In this document: positions 47,942-59,641 of the stretch, in pieces
Numbering within the stretch: the first letter of the stretch is position 1
How the letters are laid out: every line of letters begins with the position of its first letter
Assembly: GCA_009741485.1 (NCBI GenBank)
Contig: CM019216.1
Span: 51,719,943-51,783,942, forward strand
DNA: 64,000 bases
From: Malurus cyaneus samueli
Lineage: Eukaryota; Chordata; Aves; Passeriformes; Maluridae
Reading direction: 5' to 3'
Program-made: the position numbers and the translations under genes
Notes under the pieces: generated by a model
Told to the model about the DNA's origin: nothing
The model's input: only the letters and a program-made list of their open reading frames with translations
Database searches by the model: none

Positions 47942-48011
47942 ATAATACAGTTCAGCTATGTTGTGATCTTTTTAATATAATACAGTTCAGCTATGTTGAG
48001 ATCTTTTTAAT
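47942..48011. repeat. Tandem duplication of a 35-bp unit
   Basis: Copies at 47942-47976 and 47977-48011 differ at one base (TTGTG versus TTGAG). No further copies flank the pair. The near identity points to a recent or conserved duplication. Confidence 0.93.
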
Positions 48012-51000
48012 ATACCTCCTTTCTGTTTTCAGCTTTCTCTCAATTTGGTCATTCCTTTCTGGATTATTGTGGATTGCAAATGTTCCGTATCATGTCTTAC
48101 TGGTTGCCTATTTAATGTGAAGCAACTTTTTCAGTACAGCAAAGAACATGACAAAATAATTTAAAAATAAGATTTGTTATTCTCTATGCATCTTTGAGAG
48201 CAATATTCTCTGAAAGTTTGGGTACTGGCAATAAATTTCTTGATATTACTCTAGAATCCAAGTTTAATATCCAAGCTGGAAGTTTGGACCTATAAATCTT
48301 CTCATGTATTAATCATTATCAGAGATTTCATCTGTCTCAGACCTTTCTTTCAGGTTAAAATTGCCTAGAGAGATGGGTTTTAACATTGCTTTTTCAGTGG
48401 GCCAATTTTTTTCCACAGTGTGCCAATAAAGCAAGCCCATCGATTTCAAAGACTTTAATCCAGATTTATACAATAATTATTGAAAGCATTGGAATTTGAC
48501 CTCATAGGCCTTTGTGTTGAGAGATTTCCAACTTTACAATGGGAGGGTTTTTTAGCTTTCATTAAGACTCAAAGTTTTTCTAAAGTTCAAGTTATTTAAT
48601 ATGGATATATTTATTCATAGAAACACCACACTGCAAATCTGCATTCCATAGAGGTTTAATTCCTCATACTATGCATATCCTGTCTATAACCTCTGCTTAG
48701 ATTTGTTTTTTTCTGTCAGATTCACACCTTTCAATTTGACATGACTATCTATATGAGATAAATGCCAAAACCTGCTGATCCAGAATAAAGAACAGCAAGC
48801 TACCGAATTGTTGAAAGCAGAATTTGAGGCTAAGCCTCTTGGAAACAGGAACCTAAATTCATCTTGGCTTTGATTTTGGACTTTATATGCAACACTGGTC
48901 AGCAGGATCACAAAGCAGGAGCTTTATATGGAGGTTCATCTTCACTCCAGAGTTGTGAGAGGACTTGGGATATGTAATAGTACTTCCATTTTGGTAGACT
49001 GCATTAGTTTTTATGTTGTTATGTACATTTTCCACTGAGGTTTTGCACTAATATCTCATTGCTTTGCATAGGTACTCGGATGTGTGATAACAATGCAGAA
49101 AATATCTGGGGATATTTTATATTTTCCAGGGAGAAGGGGGAAGGAGAGGACCTGTTAACGCTCTGGCTGTAACCAATCAAGTTTTGCATGATGCCAAAAA
49201 ATTAAACACAGTAAAGCCAGACCCTGTTAGCAATGAGTTGATTGCTTTAAATAAGGGAGATTTCCTGAATGTTTAAATTGAAACTTCTGCTATGATTAAA
49301 GCAAAGAGAAGTACCAGGATGCTTCCTAACCATTTAGTTCCTAAAATTCTTGTGGGGTCTGGAGATGACAAATTCAATTCTGATGTGCTGTGTTTAACAC
49401 TCTGCAGGCTGTAGTAAAAGGTAAAACTAATCAAGCTTGGGTTTCCCATGGGCTGTGCTTTAAGATGTTTTCTTATTTAAAGTCATGGAAATACGTTTAA
49501 ACCCACGTAGACTGGGTGTAGTTTATATAAGGCAAAATGTATTTTACTATGCTTTTGCAGAGTGTGTATATTTTTACTTTTCATTATTTTTTTGTTTGTT
49601 TAATCCTTCATCCTGCTTAAAACTATATTCCAGCCACAACTGCAGACTGAAGATGGGGAAGAACAGCTTATAATTCTCTCAAAATATTACTTAAGCCTAT
49701 TTTGGTAGTGAATTGAATTTCTTTTGTAATATTTTAAATGCAGCAGGAGAGAGAATAGGCACACACTCAACAGTAAACTTTTAATTACAGGGAACTACAT
49801 ATTCCTTCTGCTTATATTCTTTCTAGAAAAAAAACCAACATAATTTTATCCCCAACCCTGTACTTTAGGAGAAAGTTTAAGTCCACCTACAAAAATCCTT
49901 TCTCACTATTTTACACTCCACAAAATGAATAGTCAGATGGAATGTAACCAATTAATCATCATATGTACATACTGAACTCTTTACATAGCAGGAAAATGTT
50001 GAAATAGGTCTTTCCAGAAGATCCGTCTCCATCAGAAATTACTTCTGAACTGATTGTGAATGTATTCCTCATATTTTTGAAATTATAACTGTTACCTTTT
50101 CTAACTAAACGATGTTTCCCATTGTGAATAAATGAAGCACGATTTCTGTGCAACCACATATTTCACCATATGAAATGATTTCATCAGGATTTCTGTATCA
50201 CACCAGAACAAATAGTCATCTTTAAATCTTATGCATCTCAAAAGTTTTAAGGCTGATAAGTTTCAAGGTTTAAATTGCTATATTGTTTACATTTCCAAAG
50301 TTCTGCACTTTTCATTGTGCTGATTAATTGCGGAGATATTATTTTCTGTTTATAATTAAAATCTCTCCATGTAACATCTCTGCTTTGGTTTCCAAGTTTA
50401 GGTTGGTGAGAAAGAATGTATTGGAGACCAGAAATGTATTTTTAAGATTTATTATACAGTAAGTTCTGTAGTGGTTCTTTACCTAATGATGGACAGATGG
50501 ATGATGAGTATTATTTAACTGCCTGTGTCATCATTTTGCATTTTGCTTGAAAGTCTAAAGTATGCTTATAGCAAATTGAAAATACAGGCATAGAAAATTC
50601 ATTTTTAGACAGTCTTTCAGACTCTATTTCAGTACATATTTGACTTTGGTAGCCCCACTGGAACCCCTACTGCTATTAGTAGATATCTTTATTGAAACTA
50701 GAAGGGTATTTTAAAGGCAGTAAATGCTGTCTTTTCTAAATGCAATGGTTTGAAAAAGGGTACACATGCAGTTGGGGTCTACGTTTATATTTTCTCATTC
50801 TTGCCAGCTTTCACTGAGTGATGTTGCAATTGCTGAAAAACTGTGCCATTATTATTGCAGCCTACATGTTGGTTTTAAATAACATTTTCCATAAACAGGA
50901 TTGTTTTGATTGGTATACCCTAAAGAGCACCTGTTGACAAGTGAGCATTGGAATCCCTTTAAATTACACTCCAATTAGTCCATGGGGTGCTGCTGTGAGC

Positions 51001-51479
51001 TCCTCCCTTATGGGTCTGCCTTGCACTGCCAAGTGCAGAGCTGAGATCACACAATCACTTGATGGTCTTAATGTATGGCTACACTTAAAATTAGGATTGT
51101 TTTCAGGCTTAATCCCATGTAATCAGATTGGGCTCCTGTGGAAGCAAATGACAGAAAACCCTTCTGTCCAAAACAAACACATGCACGTGATTAGTGAAGT
51201 AGCAAATGGGTTTAAGGCTCTTCCATGTGAATCCTGCTTGCTCATGGGGAAATTAAATTTTTCGTAACCCACTGAAAACAGCCATCGGTATCTATGGGGA
51301 AGTGCAAACTGGTATTGAAGATGAAAGAGGAAGGGTTGAAACCTGATGTGCTCTGTGGCCTGGACATGATGGTGAGAAGATCCCAGTGAAGTGGCTGGCC
51401 AGAAATCTCCTTGAGCCTCGCTGCACAGGGTCAGGGCATTGCAAGGTGAGAGCTCAGCAGACCCTCTCACCCAACAGCA
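48012..51479. other. Long AT-rich non-genic stretch
   Basis: Strongly AT-rich unique DNA with no frame over 108 codons. No repeat family recognised. Composition becomes GC-richer after about 51350. Confidence 0.5.
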
Positions 51480-51960
51480 GGACAGCTGGCGATGGAGGTA
51501 TGGGTGGCAAAGGAGCCTTCCCCACAGCCATGCACACCTGAGGTACCTGCACTGACAGCAGCAGCAAGCTGGGCTCGCCAGTGCCAGCCAGTGCCAGGCT
51601 GGGTGCCCACTGCTGGGCTGGACCAACACCCTGGTGAGCTCAGAAACCCCAGGATGGCTCCATGGACCCACTGCGGCTCCACCTCTGGAGCTATCCAAGG
51701 CAAGCGAGGGAGCAGGAGCTGCAGCTGCAGACAATTACTGCCTCCACCCAGACTAAACAAAGGGCAGCCGAGCAGCCAGATCCCAGAGATAGAGAGTGGA
51801 GAGATTTATCCCTTCAGCCCAGGCTGCTCTCACGGGCGGCTGCTGTGCACGGCCAAGTGTGCGGAACCCGCGAGTCTCGGGTAATTGTGAATGACAGCGA
51901 AAGGCGAGGGAAGGGGAAAGAGCAAGTTTAGCTTTGTAAAGGCATAAAAGCGTCTCTCCC
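51480..51960. promoter_or_regulatory. GC-rich patch with CpG cluster; possible promoter or enhancer
   Basis: This patch is markedly GC-richer than its surroundings. About twelve CpG fall between 51674 and 51906, including four in the 17 bases 51862-51878. A TATA-like word CATAAAAG lies at 51943-51950, about 40 bases beyond the last clustered CpG. Frames are open on both strands (130 codons plus, 51492-51884; 203 codons minus, 51123-51734) and neither product is recognised. It is too short and sparse for a classical CpG island. It could be a small promoter, an enhancer or the exon of an unrecognised transcript. Confidence 0.25.
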
Positions 51961-52714
51961 TTGTGCAGCATTGTTTTACTCCCCACTCAGAGGAAGGTCT
52001 GACTCTACCCACATAGATTTTAGGCGCTCCTTTTGGGGAGAATAAAGGGGTTTCTGTGCTCTTTGAAGCCTGTGTATGCTGGTCAGACAGGAAGCCAGAG
52101 CTTCTGTCAGTCAACAGCACATGCAAAATTTATCAAGTATATTACTTGACAGAGGTTACTCTGTCATTACGAGCTAACAGGGCTCTGCCAGAGAATTTTT
52201 TTTATGGAAGCATGTGCTGTCAAAGGCAAAGTGTCCATTGATTGATTGCCACAGCTGACCCAAACATACAGGGATCACTGTGTAATAACCCCTTTATCAT
52301 ATATAAACTGCCAAATGCTAAGTTCAATAACACTAATGGTCTCACTTAAAGCCCCAAAGAGAGGTGAATTCAAAGGAGGAGGGGAAAATGCCATCCTTTC
52401 TGTACCCAGGGCAGTGAGGCTGCCACTCAGGATGGAGAGAAGGGACTGTGGAATAGGAACACCAAACGCTGCTGCCTGCAGCGGGCTCCAGGGAAAACAC
52501 CATCCATTCCATGAGCTGAGCTTTCCCCACCAAAAAATGTACTTATGCATATGTATTGCTCAAATTTCTATTTTCTACTAAAAGGCATGCTAAGGTTAGC
52601 ACGGAAATACTGTCCAGATAGATCTGGTAGATCCTAGGGCTGAAAACTGCTTGAACTTTCTCAAAGAATGGTAGGACACTTCTTGAAGGAGTTTCCTGGC
52701 TCCTTTTTAAAGCT
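51961..52714. other. Non-genic stretch, nothing recognised
   Basis: Overlapping frames on both strands at 52246-52581 (111 codons plus, 91 codons minus) are not recognised. No repeat family seen. Confidence 0.45.
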
Positions 52715-52751
52715 TCTTAAAAAAAACAAAAACAAAACAAAAAACCAAACC
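52715..52751. repeat. A/C low-complexity sequence abutting an assembly gap
   Basis: A-rich sequence with regular C interruptions (AAAAC, AAACC words) runs directly into the gap. A/C-rich sequence resumes at 52762, so the gap probably lies inside a simple repeat. Confidence 0.8.
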
Positions 52752-52761
52752 NNNNNNNNNN
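52752..52761. other. Assembly gap (10 N)
   Basis: Ten consecutive N. A fixed-looking length of 10 suggests a placeholder and not a measured distance. Confidence 0.98.
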
Positions 52762-55700
52762 AAAGCCACACCAAAACCCCAGAAATAAAGTAGCATTTAC
52801 AGAAGAGGGAGAAGTAAGCTTTCTGAAACTACAGACGAGGCTTTGAAATCTCTATCAGCTGCTTAAATTTATCATTACGACTGCCTTCAGAGATAGAAAT
52901 GTAGGTAGAGAAAACAAAGCATGAATATTCCTTGTGTTGTGGTTTTCTTAGGAAAGACAAAAATAACCTAAATGAGGGAGGGGAAGAGAATTGAATATAA
53001 TGTTTGCATTGCAGACTATTACAATACTAAGAGCTTGAGAAACACATGGTTTGAGGGAGAGGCTGAACTTTTATATGTTGCTGTTCTCAAAAATTGAAAT
53101 TTCAGGGTTTTTTTTAAATGCTACTATGAGTTCTCCCTTCAGTTGCTCCATGGCTGTTAAAATCTTCTGCCTTTTGTAAATGCAGCAGACATCAGTGGTA
53201 ATTTCAATAGCCAGGAGCCAAGCCCTTGTTCCCCTGGGGTCAATGACATAGCTTACTATAATAAACATATGGCATGGGCCTGAGAGTCATTTCTGGTGGG
53301 GAGCTCTAAGGTCTTGTGGGTCCTTCTGTCACAGTGTGTCCTGGAAGACTATGACAGAGCTGCAGCTAGGGATGTGCAGGAAGATTCTACACGAGGAAGA
53401 ACCATTTCAGAGAGAAACCACTTGGCACTAGGATTAGGCTTATGCACAGAATATAAATTTTTTCTTTTTTTTGTTCTTTTTATTTTTGGTTAAGCTGTCC
53501 AACTTTGGTTCTGCTCAAGCGAAGTGTTTGTGTAACCTGAAACAAACAGCCCTCGCCCCTCTCAATACATGCACAAGATCTCACTCACCACTCTATAAAC
53601 CATCTTTTGGAAATCAAATGAAAAGGAAACAACAACAGTCTAACGTTATTCATAAATATTTTTAATAACTGAAAAAAAACCAGCAGAAAATATCCAGGAC
53701 AGTTGCCCTCTGGACACTGCACCTGTTGCTCTCTTGCCTGTTTTAGGGCAGTGCAGAGTAAGCGCGGCTGTGAGCAGAGCCACGGAGTGGAGCAGTGTGA
53801 ACTCTGGGGATACTCGAGCTCAGAGTGAGTTGAAAATGAAATTGGCAGGGCCCTTGACTTCAGAGCCACCTTATACCTGCATAATGCAAGCAGGGAACAC
53901 CCCAGCTCTGCAGGAGAGCCCTAATGGGAACACTGTACTACAGTGGGATTTGTAGGGCATGAATGAGGTGCCCTGGAGAGCCAAGTCAATCTTTCCAGCA
54001 GGGTCAGGCACGCAGAAATGTCACAGCTGTAAATCTGGGTTAACGTCACCTGGGCAAAATGTCCAATGAACTGGAAAGCATTTACTCCTCGTTGAAACCA
54101 TATACAAATAGATTTCCATGAAAGCCATTTCCTAGAGTTTCAAGTTGAAAACAAAATTCAGTCAGTGGATCCAGATAAGAATTTTTTTGGCCTATGAGAT
54201 TAATTTAAACTTGAAGGGAAATGCAGTAGTCAGAGATGCAGATGCAGCTTTCCTAAACCCTTCCTAGTCAGCCAATAACCCGTCAACTCCCCAGGTTGTC
54301 CTGCTACTTAGTACCAAGAGGAGATATTATCCACCTGACCCTGTCTTGTGGATAATGTCTCTGCCAGTTGCTATTGGTAGTTACAAAAGATAGATTTGAT
54401 CATCTAGGGTTTCTCCTAAAAGCCTAGATCTAGATGTAGCTACCTAGATCTGACAAATTTCACCTGAGCTTCTTGCCATTAGAAGGCAATCCCAACCCTT
54501 CACATGCAGAGTTCAAAGTATAAAACAGCAAAATACTTTACTAGGGGATACAGAGACAAATCATCAATAATTCAACAATCAGGGGAATGTAGTACAAATA
54601 AGTGTCTCATAGAAACAGGACTACAGCTGCAATGAATCACAACCACTACAATGCAGTAACATTAATTTACAATATTTGTATGAGGAAATGCTTCAGTGGG
54701 AGCTGGATGAATGTGCACTGGGAAAATTTTGAAATGTTGGAGCGCATTATTCCTTATGACAGTAAGAAAACTACAGTCCTCTTGGTCAGATCTATGGGCT
54801 TTCTTCATGTGCTTTCCATGTCCCATAACCTGTTTAAAGATCAAGTACTTAATATGCTTCACCACGCATGCTTGTTTGTTTTTATTCACCAGTTCCTTAC
54901 AGGATGGTTTCTCTTACAGCTTTAAGAGAAGAGCTAAAGTTGAAAACAGTTTCAGAGCTTCCCTTCTCAACTAAACCAGCTCTTTCATTCCTGCTGGAAG
55001 GGTCTTACAGTACCTGGAAGTTTGAACAAGAGTGGCTTGTGATCACCAGCTCTCACCTATCACCTTTCTTAAAAATAGCTATTGAGTCAGCCCTTCTTAT
55101 GACTTCCCACTGGTGCTCAGTAACATTGTAAATAAACAGTGGGTGATTCTGATGATGCCCTGCAAATTCTGGCAATGTCCACAGAGAATCCCATCCATCT
55201 GGTCATAGTGATTGATGCTCTCCATCTCATCTTTTATAGTCAAACAACAAATTGTTCATAGATTGTTGTCCTACATACATGATCCCAGTTCCTTTATAGG
55301 GGTGTTACCCACAGAAAACACAGGGGAGACTCCTGACTTGGGTAAATTTCCCAAAATTCCACAGAAGCAGATTAAAGTATTATAGAGCATGACTGAGATA
55401 TGATGAGATATGGACTTGAATTAAATGACTCAAACTGTAATTTTCTTCCTGTCATACCCCTTTTTTGAAGAGTAAACTTTGAAAAATATTCAGTCTCTTG
55501 TGGTTGACCTCTTAAACCTGAAAAAAAGAGACAACAAAGACCTTCCCACATGGCTTTGCCACTGGCTCTTTGATTGCATTCTGGGACATCTCAATCCCAA
55601 TGGTGTCAAATGCTGACTAGAGGAGTTAGAAACTGGGCACAAGCAGCTTCCAGGTGTGGGGAGAGAGATTCGCTGGGAAAGGATGCATAACACACACTTG

Positions 55701-55937
55701 GAGAAGAGTCAGCCACTCTGAGTCAGTGGGCAGCCGAGGGAAACAAAATGATGAAGGAGGCCTACATTTGGGAGCAGAATGGTGTTTCGAGATCCAAAGT
55801 GCTGTGCATCAACATCATCATCATGTAAAAGGCAGAAGGGGAGCCATGGAGAACTAATAAACAGAGGAAAAGCTGGCTCACACAGGTACCTGGCTCTGCT
55901 GCAGGTATTATAGTCAATTTGCACATCTCTGAAGAGA
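52762..55937. other. Non-genic stretch, nothing recognised
   Basis: Unique DNA. A slightly GC-richer block with a few CpG lies at about 53750-53870. Frames reach 107 codons without family resemblance. T-rich runs lie at about 53458-53492. Confidence 0.5.
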
Positions 55938-56458
55938 GTTCTCAAAAACATCTTTTTAAGAAGTGAGCTTGCCAAAAATAACATTTTAGCAGCAGCACAG
56001 CTTGTCAAAACTAGCATTTTAGCTAGGGCAAGTACTCAGTGTGCAAACAGTGTTTTTCCAGAAGTAAAGCTTCCCATATTGGAAGGTAGAAGCTGTTAGC
56101 ACACCACTTTCACTAAATCCATACTCCCCCCCTTCTTTTTGATAAAACGTTGTTTTCATCCATCCTCTCTCCCTAAAAAAAAACATTATTTCTGGAAAGT
56201 TTCTACCTTTCATGGAACACTATTTTCCTCAAGCAAAACTCCTGATAAAACTCGAGCTTTTCTCCTTAAATTGCCATGGTCCTCATGCCTGATAAAAAGG
56301 CATTTTCTGTTAAAGTTCCAATTCTGATAAAATGTTACTTTTTCCAAACTTCTGCTCCTGATAAAACATTCATTTTGCCAAGACTGGCTCCTGAGAAAAT
56401 GTTATGTTTGGCAAAGGCTATTCCTGATAAAACATCTATTTTTGCCAAACCTCCACTT
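55938..56458 (+). repeat. Degenerate minisatellite, unit 33-35 bp
   Basis: A diverged tandem array of about 15 units. The clearest five are 56289-56323, 56324-56357, 56358-56390, 56391-56423 and 56424-56458. Each starts CTGATAAAA or CTGAGAAAA, continues with a T-rich centre (usually CATTTT or TTTTT), then CCAA or GCAA and a CT-rich end. Four earlier units (55938-56072) share the AAAA, CATTTT or TTTTT, and AGCT order with more change. Units between about 56073 and 56288 are the most eroded. Frames on both strands (56276-56521 plus, 56335-56568 minus) stay open over the clear units and give quasi-periodic peptides. I do not recognise a protein, so it is called as noncoding satellite-like DNA. 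Confidence 0.8.
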
Positions 56459-56481
56459 CTATTAATTTTTTTTCCCCTCAA

Positions 56482-56498
56482 AATTATTATTATTATTT
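56482..56498. repeat. ATT microsatellite
   Basis: Five ATT units, just downstream of the minisatellite. Confidence 0.85.
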
Positions 56499-57330
56499 CC
56501 CCTAAAGCCTCCTTAGTGTAAGATATTGGATATGGCACAACAGTGGGTGACAGAATATCACTTGCCAACTAGTCTTTTATCCAAAGCCATGATCATTACC
56601 AGTGAACCCTATGGAACTCTGACGTTGAATGCCTCTAACAAAGTGTGGAGGCCTTAGTAGGAACAATGAAAAAGATATTTGCACCCTTGTGCTGAAAAAG
56701 AGTTGTTTAGTTGTCGTATTAGCTCCTCATATAAGGCAGACATGGCCTTATTTGAAAATTAATCAAATAAGACTCACTAAGAGGTTAAAGGCAAAACACT
56801 TATGAGGATGTTCAGGATTTTCCAATTCTGTATTATTTAAAGTTCCAGTGGGGTTAAATGAGGTTGTAGATAGGGGACCAGGAGAACATTGCTTGTTCAC
56901 AGCACAACCTTTAAGCTGCCAGCAGTTTTCTGTCTGTTCTGTCTCATTCTGCCCAAATTCACATCGGTATCCATCACACTGCACTCCATATTTCCCAAAA
57001 AATGCGCAGATCTGCTCCTGCCATTGTGAGCTGCTGTGGGAAGGGGTGACAACGGCAAAGGGCACAGGCGTCGTGTTGGCAGAAGACAAAGAACTGGGGG
57101 CAGCCTGTTCTGGAGCACATGATCCCTTTGCATCATCCATCACATGTCCCTCTGTCTGGCTGTGCTCAACCTGCATCCAAAGTTATCTGACTATTTCATG
57201 TCAACTGTATTCAAGAGCTAGCAAAAATCATCTGTTTTTTTTCTCATGTTTGCACAAAGTGCAGCTGATCACACGTATGGTTAGTGGATTGTGGCGCACA
57301 ATGCCCGGGGAGAGAGTGAAGACCTGAGGC
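56499..57330. other. Non-genic stretch with overlapping open frames
   Basis: A plus-strand frame of 159 codons (56848-57327) and a minus-strand frame of 137 codons (56763-57176) overlap. The minus product has several Cys, but neither is recognised and both cannot be selected. No repeat family was recognised before the CR1 at 57331. Confidence 0.4.
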
Positions 57331-57680
57331 AGTGTAGCCTGGAGAAAGCTCAGGTCTCTAAATGCTGCCTGAAGATACCTGAAGGGCAGTCTGGAGATGA
57401 AACCAGACTGTTCTCAGATGAGGACCTCTGCAAGGTCAAGAGGCAATGGGCACAAGCTGCAGCAAGGGAGATTAAATGAAAGGAAGAATAAATATCACCA
57501 TGAGGGTGTCCAGGCACTGGGACAGGTGCCCAGAGAGGCCGTGGAGACTGTTTTTGGAAATACCCAGAAGAGAGCTGGACACAGCCCTGAGCAGGACAAC
57601 TTGTAACACAGTTCCTCTTTTAGAAGGAGGTTAGACCATATTAGCAGAGGTCCCTTCTGACCTAAATACATGATTTTCAG
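57331..57680 (+). repeat. Diverged CR1 LINE 3' fragment
   Basis: An older CR1 subfamily copy on the plus strand. Diagnostic blocks in order are AGCCTGGAGAAAGCTCAGG (57336-57354), GGTCAAGAGGCAATGGGCAC (57434-57453), ACTGGGACAGGTGCCCAGAG (57517-57536) and AGAGGTCCCTTCTGACCT (57645-57662). The 3' end decays into ATGATTTTCA where the octamer tail should be. Several small deletions break any frame. It differs in its central block from the copies at 15.5 and 30.6 kb, suggesting a different CR1 subfamily. Confidence 0.85.
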
Positions 57681-59560
57681 CATGTAGAAATTTATGTGTT
57701 CAAGCTGGATCCCAGACAACAGAGAGCATTTTCTTCACAGTGAATAAAAAAATTACCTTGTGCTGAATTGAATGTTAGACTGTAGCTGGTACATTTTGTT
57801 TATTCTTACTAGTTAAGGACTCTAAAATGTTAATATTCTTCAGCCTATTAGCTCCCTGAGGGTTAGATGGAAGACAGTAGGCAATTCATTGGATGAAGCA
57901 TTAAAATTAGTAATTTTGATTAAATATCTAATTTATAAATCTTCAAAGAAATGATTGAGAATTAGAGATGTTAAATTTCAGTGCAGCCTCATGTGGCAAA
58001 ACTTGAAGAAAGACTTGCATGGAAGCTATGGAAGAATGTGGGCAGAGGCAGGCAAAATAGCAGTAACACCCCTTCTAGCAGCAAAACACACTTTGATCAT
58101 TTTAAGCCAATTGAGAAACTGCACTTTCAGGAAGTGCCCACTGGTTCTGAGCTGTAGTTTCAGTAGCAATACTGGTTAGTCTTTCTTACCTCTGTGCCTG
58201 AGTTTCTAAGCCAAAGAACAGCTCTGATTTAGGGATTTTTTTGGCTTGTGATACATAAATTCATTCACCTCAGTGCTTGTACTGTGAGAGCTGATTTGGA
58301 GTGAGACTGGCAAGCTGCAAATATTGCATTCACTTTCCTTGCAGTGCCGGTTCCCAAGCTTAGGGGCACCCAAGACCTGGAGCCAGTAATGGGCAATTGT
58401 GTGATGATCTCTTTGTCTCATAGCTTAATTTGGGCACTGATAATGCAAGGCTGCAGATAAGAGCGTCATCTGCAATGCTGAGCACCAGACAGCCCCTCTT
58501 TCACAAAGAGCAGAGCAGTCTCTGGGGAGAATGCTGCATCCCAGGAGTGCCTTTGAATTGTAGCCCTCTGCATCAGGAAAGTCCAATGTACACCCTGGAT
58601 AACACAGCTGAAGAGTAGCACATGAGCAAGCACTCATGGACTGGACTTGGACTCATCTCAGTTTGCCAAACCCTGGGCTCAGAACCTGCCCAGTCCCAGT
58701 AGTCATGAGCATGTGACAGAGCTGGCTCAACGCATTTCATTTCTCCTTTGCTCAGCAAGGAGAGAAGGGCCCCTTTTCCTTACAGTTAACTTTAGATTTG
58801 TTAATAAAATGTTTAAATCAAAGACTTGTCTTCCTGCAAAAGGTACAAAACAATTAATAAGTTCTCTCTGGCTTTCTTGTACTCTCATATTAACAAAATG
58901 ACAGTGGAAAGGATGTAGTGACATGCAAATCTTTAAATTGTTAAGATGCAAAACATGACAGTACTACCTTTATTTCATAACAGAGACTGGAAAATCAGTG
59001 TTGATCCTTTCCCTCTCTCCCCACCTCAGCAGCTGCAGATGTTGTTCTGAAAATGGAATAAAACCCTGCATTTTTAACTAGTCAAGAGTTCAACATTAAT
59101 CTCTCACTTCAGATTAGCAAATGTAATGATCCTTGTCTGGTTTCATTTGTGTTATCTTTTCATCTGAAAATGGGAGCATTTTCTTGCCAAGAGAAGAAAA
59201 AATATAAAATGTTTTCCAGGTTATGTCATACTAATAAACCTTAGATCCCTTACAGAGAGAAATGTTAACAAGTCAGAAATAATGATGAACAGGACTACAG
59301 TCGAGCAGCCCCTGTGTCTCAATGAATTTTGTGAACGAAGAATAAGAACAAGATTCAAGTGCAGCAGCTGATTTCAGATTCCAGACACTGCAATGCTAAA
59401 CTTTGAGTACCAAGGTAATGCTCTGAATATACCCCAAACCAATATCTCCTTCTGAAAAGGTCAGCCATGGATTTTACTACACTGACATTTATGTTAAGGT
59501 CATGCTGACCTTAGAGAAAGTTGCCTCTTGCATCCTATTCATATTGGGCTTTTAGAGGAG
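57681..59560. other. Non-genic stretch, nothing recognised
   Basis: Unique DNA. Overlapping short frames on both strands at 58425-58951 are not recognised. No repeat family seen. Confidence 0.5.
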
Positions 59561-59641
59561 TTATTTTATTCATATTAGTATTTTATTTTTGTTAATCTTA
59601 TTAATCTTATTATTTTTATTAATTAAAGTAATTATTTTTAG
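59561..59641. repeat. AT-rich low-complexity segment
   Basis: About 80 bases are nearly all A/T, with a 9-base direct duplication of TTAATCTTA within about 59592-59610. Confidence 0.75.

Noticed and set aside
51123..51734. Minus-strand frame of 203 codons
   Set aside because: Low-complexity Ala/Ser/Leu composition in a GC-rich patch, with an overlapping plus-strand frame and no domain.
56763..57327. Overlapping frames of 159 codons (plus) and 137 codons (minus), the latter Cys-containing
   Set aside because: No family resemblance, and both strands are open over the same stretch, as expected for low stop density by composition.
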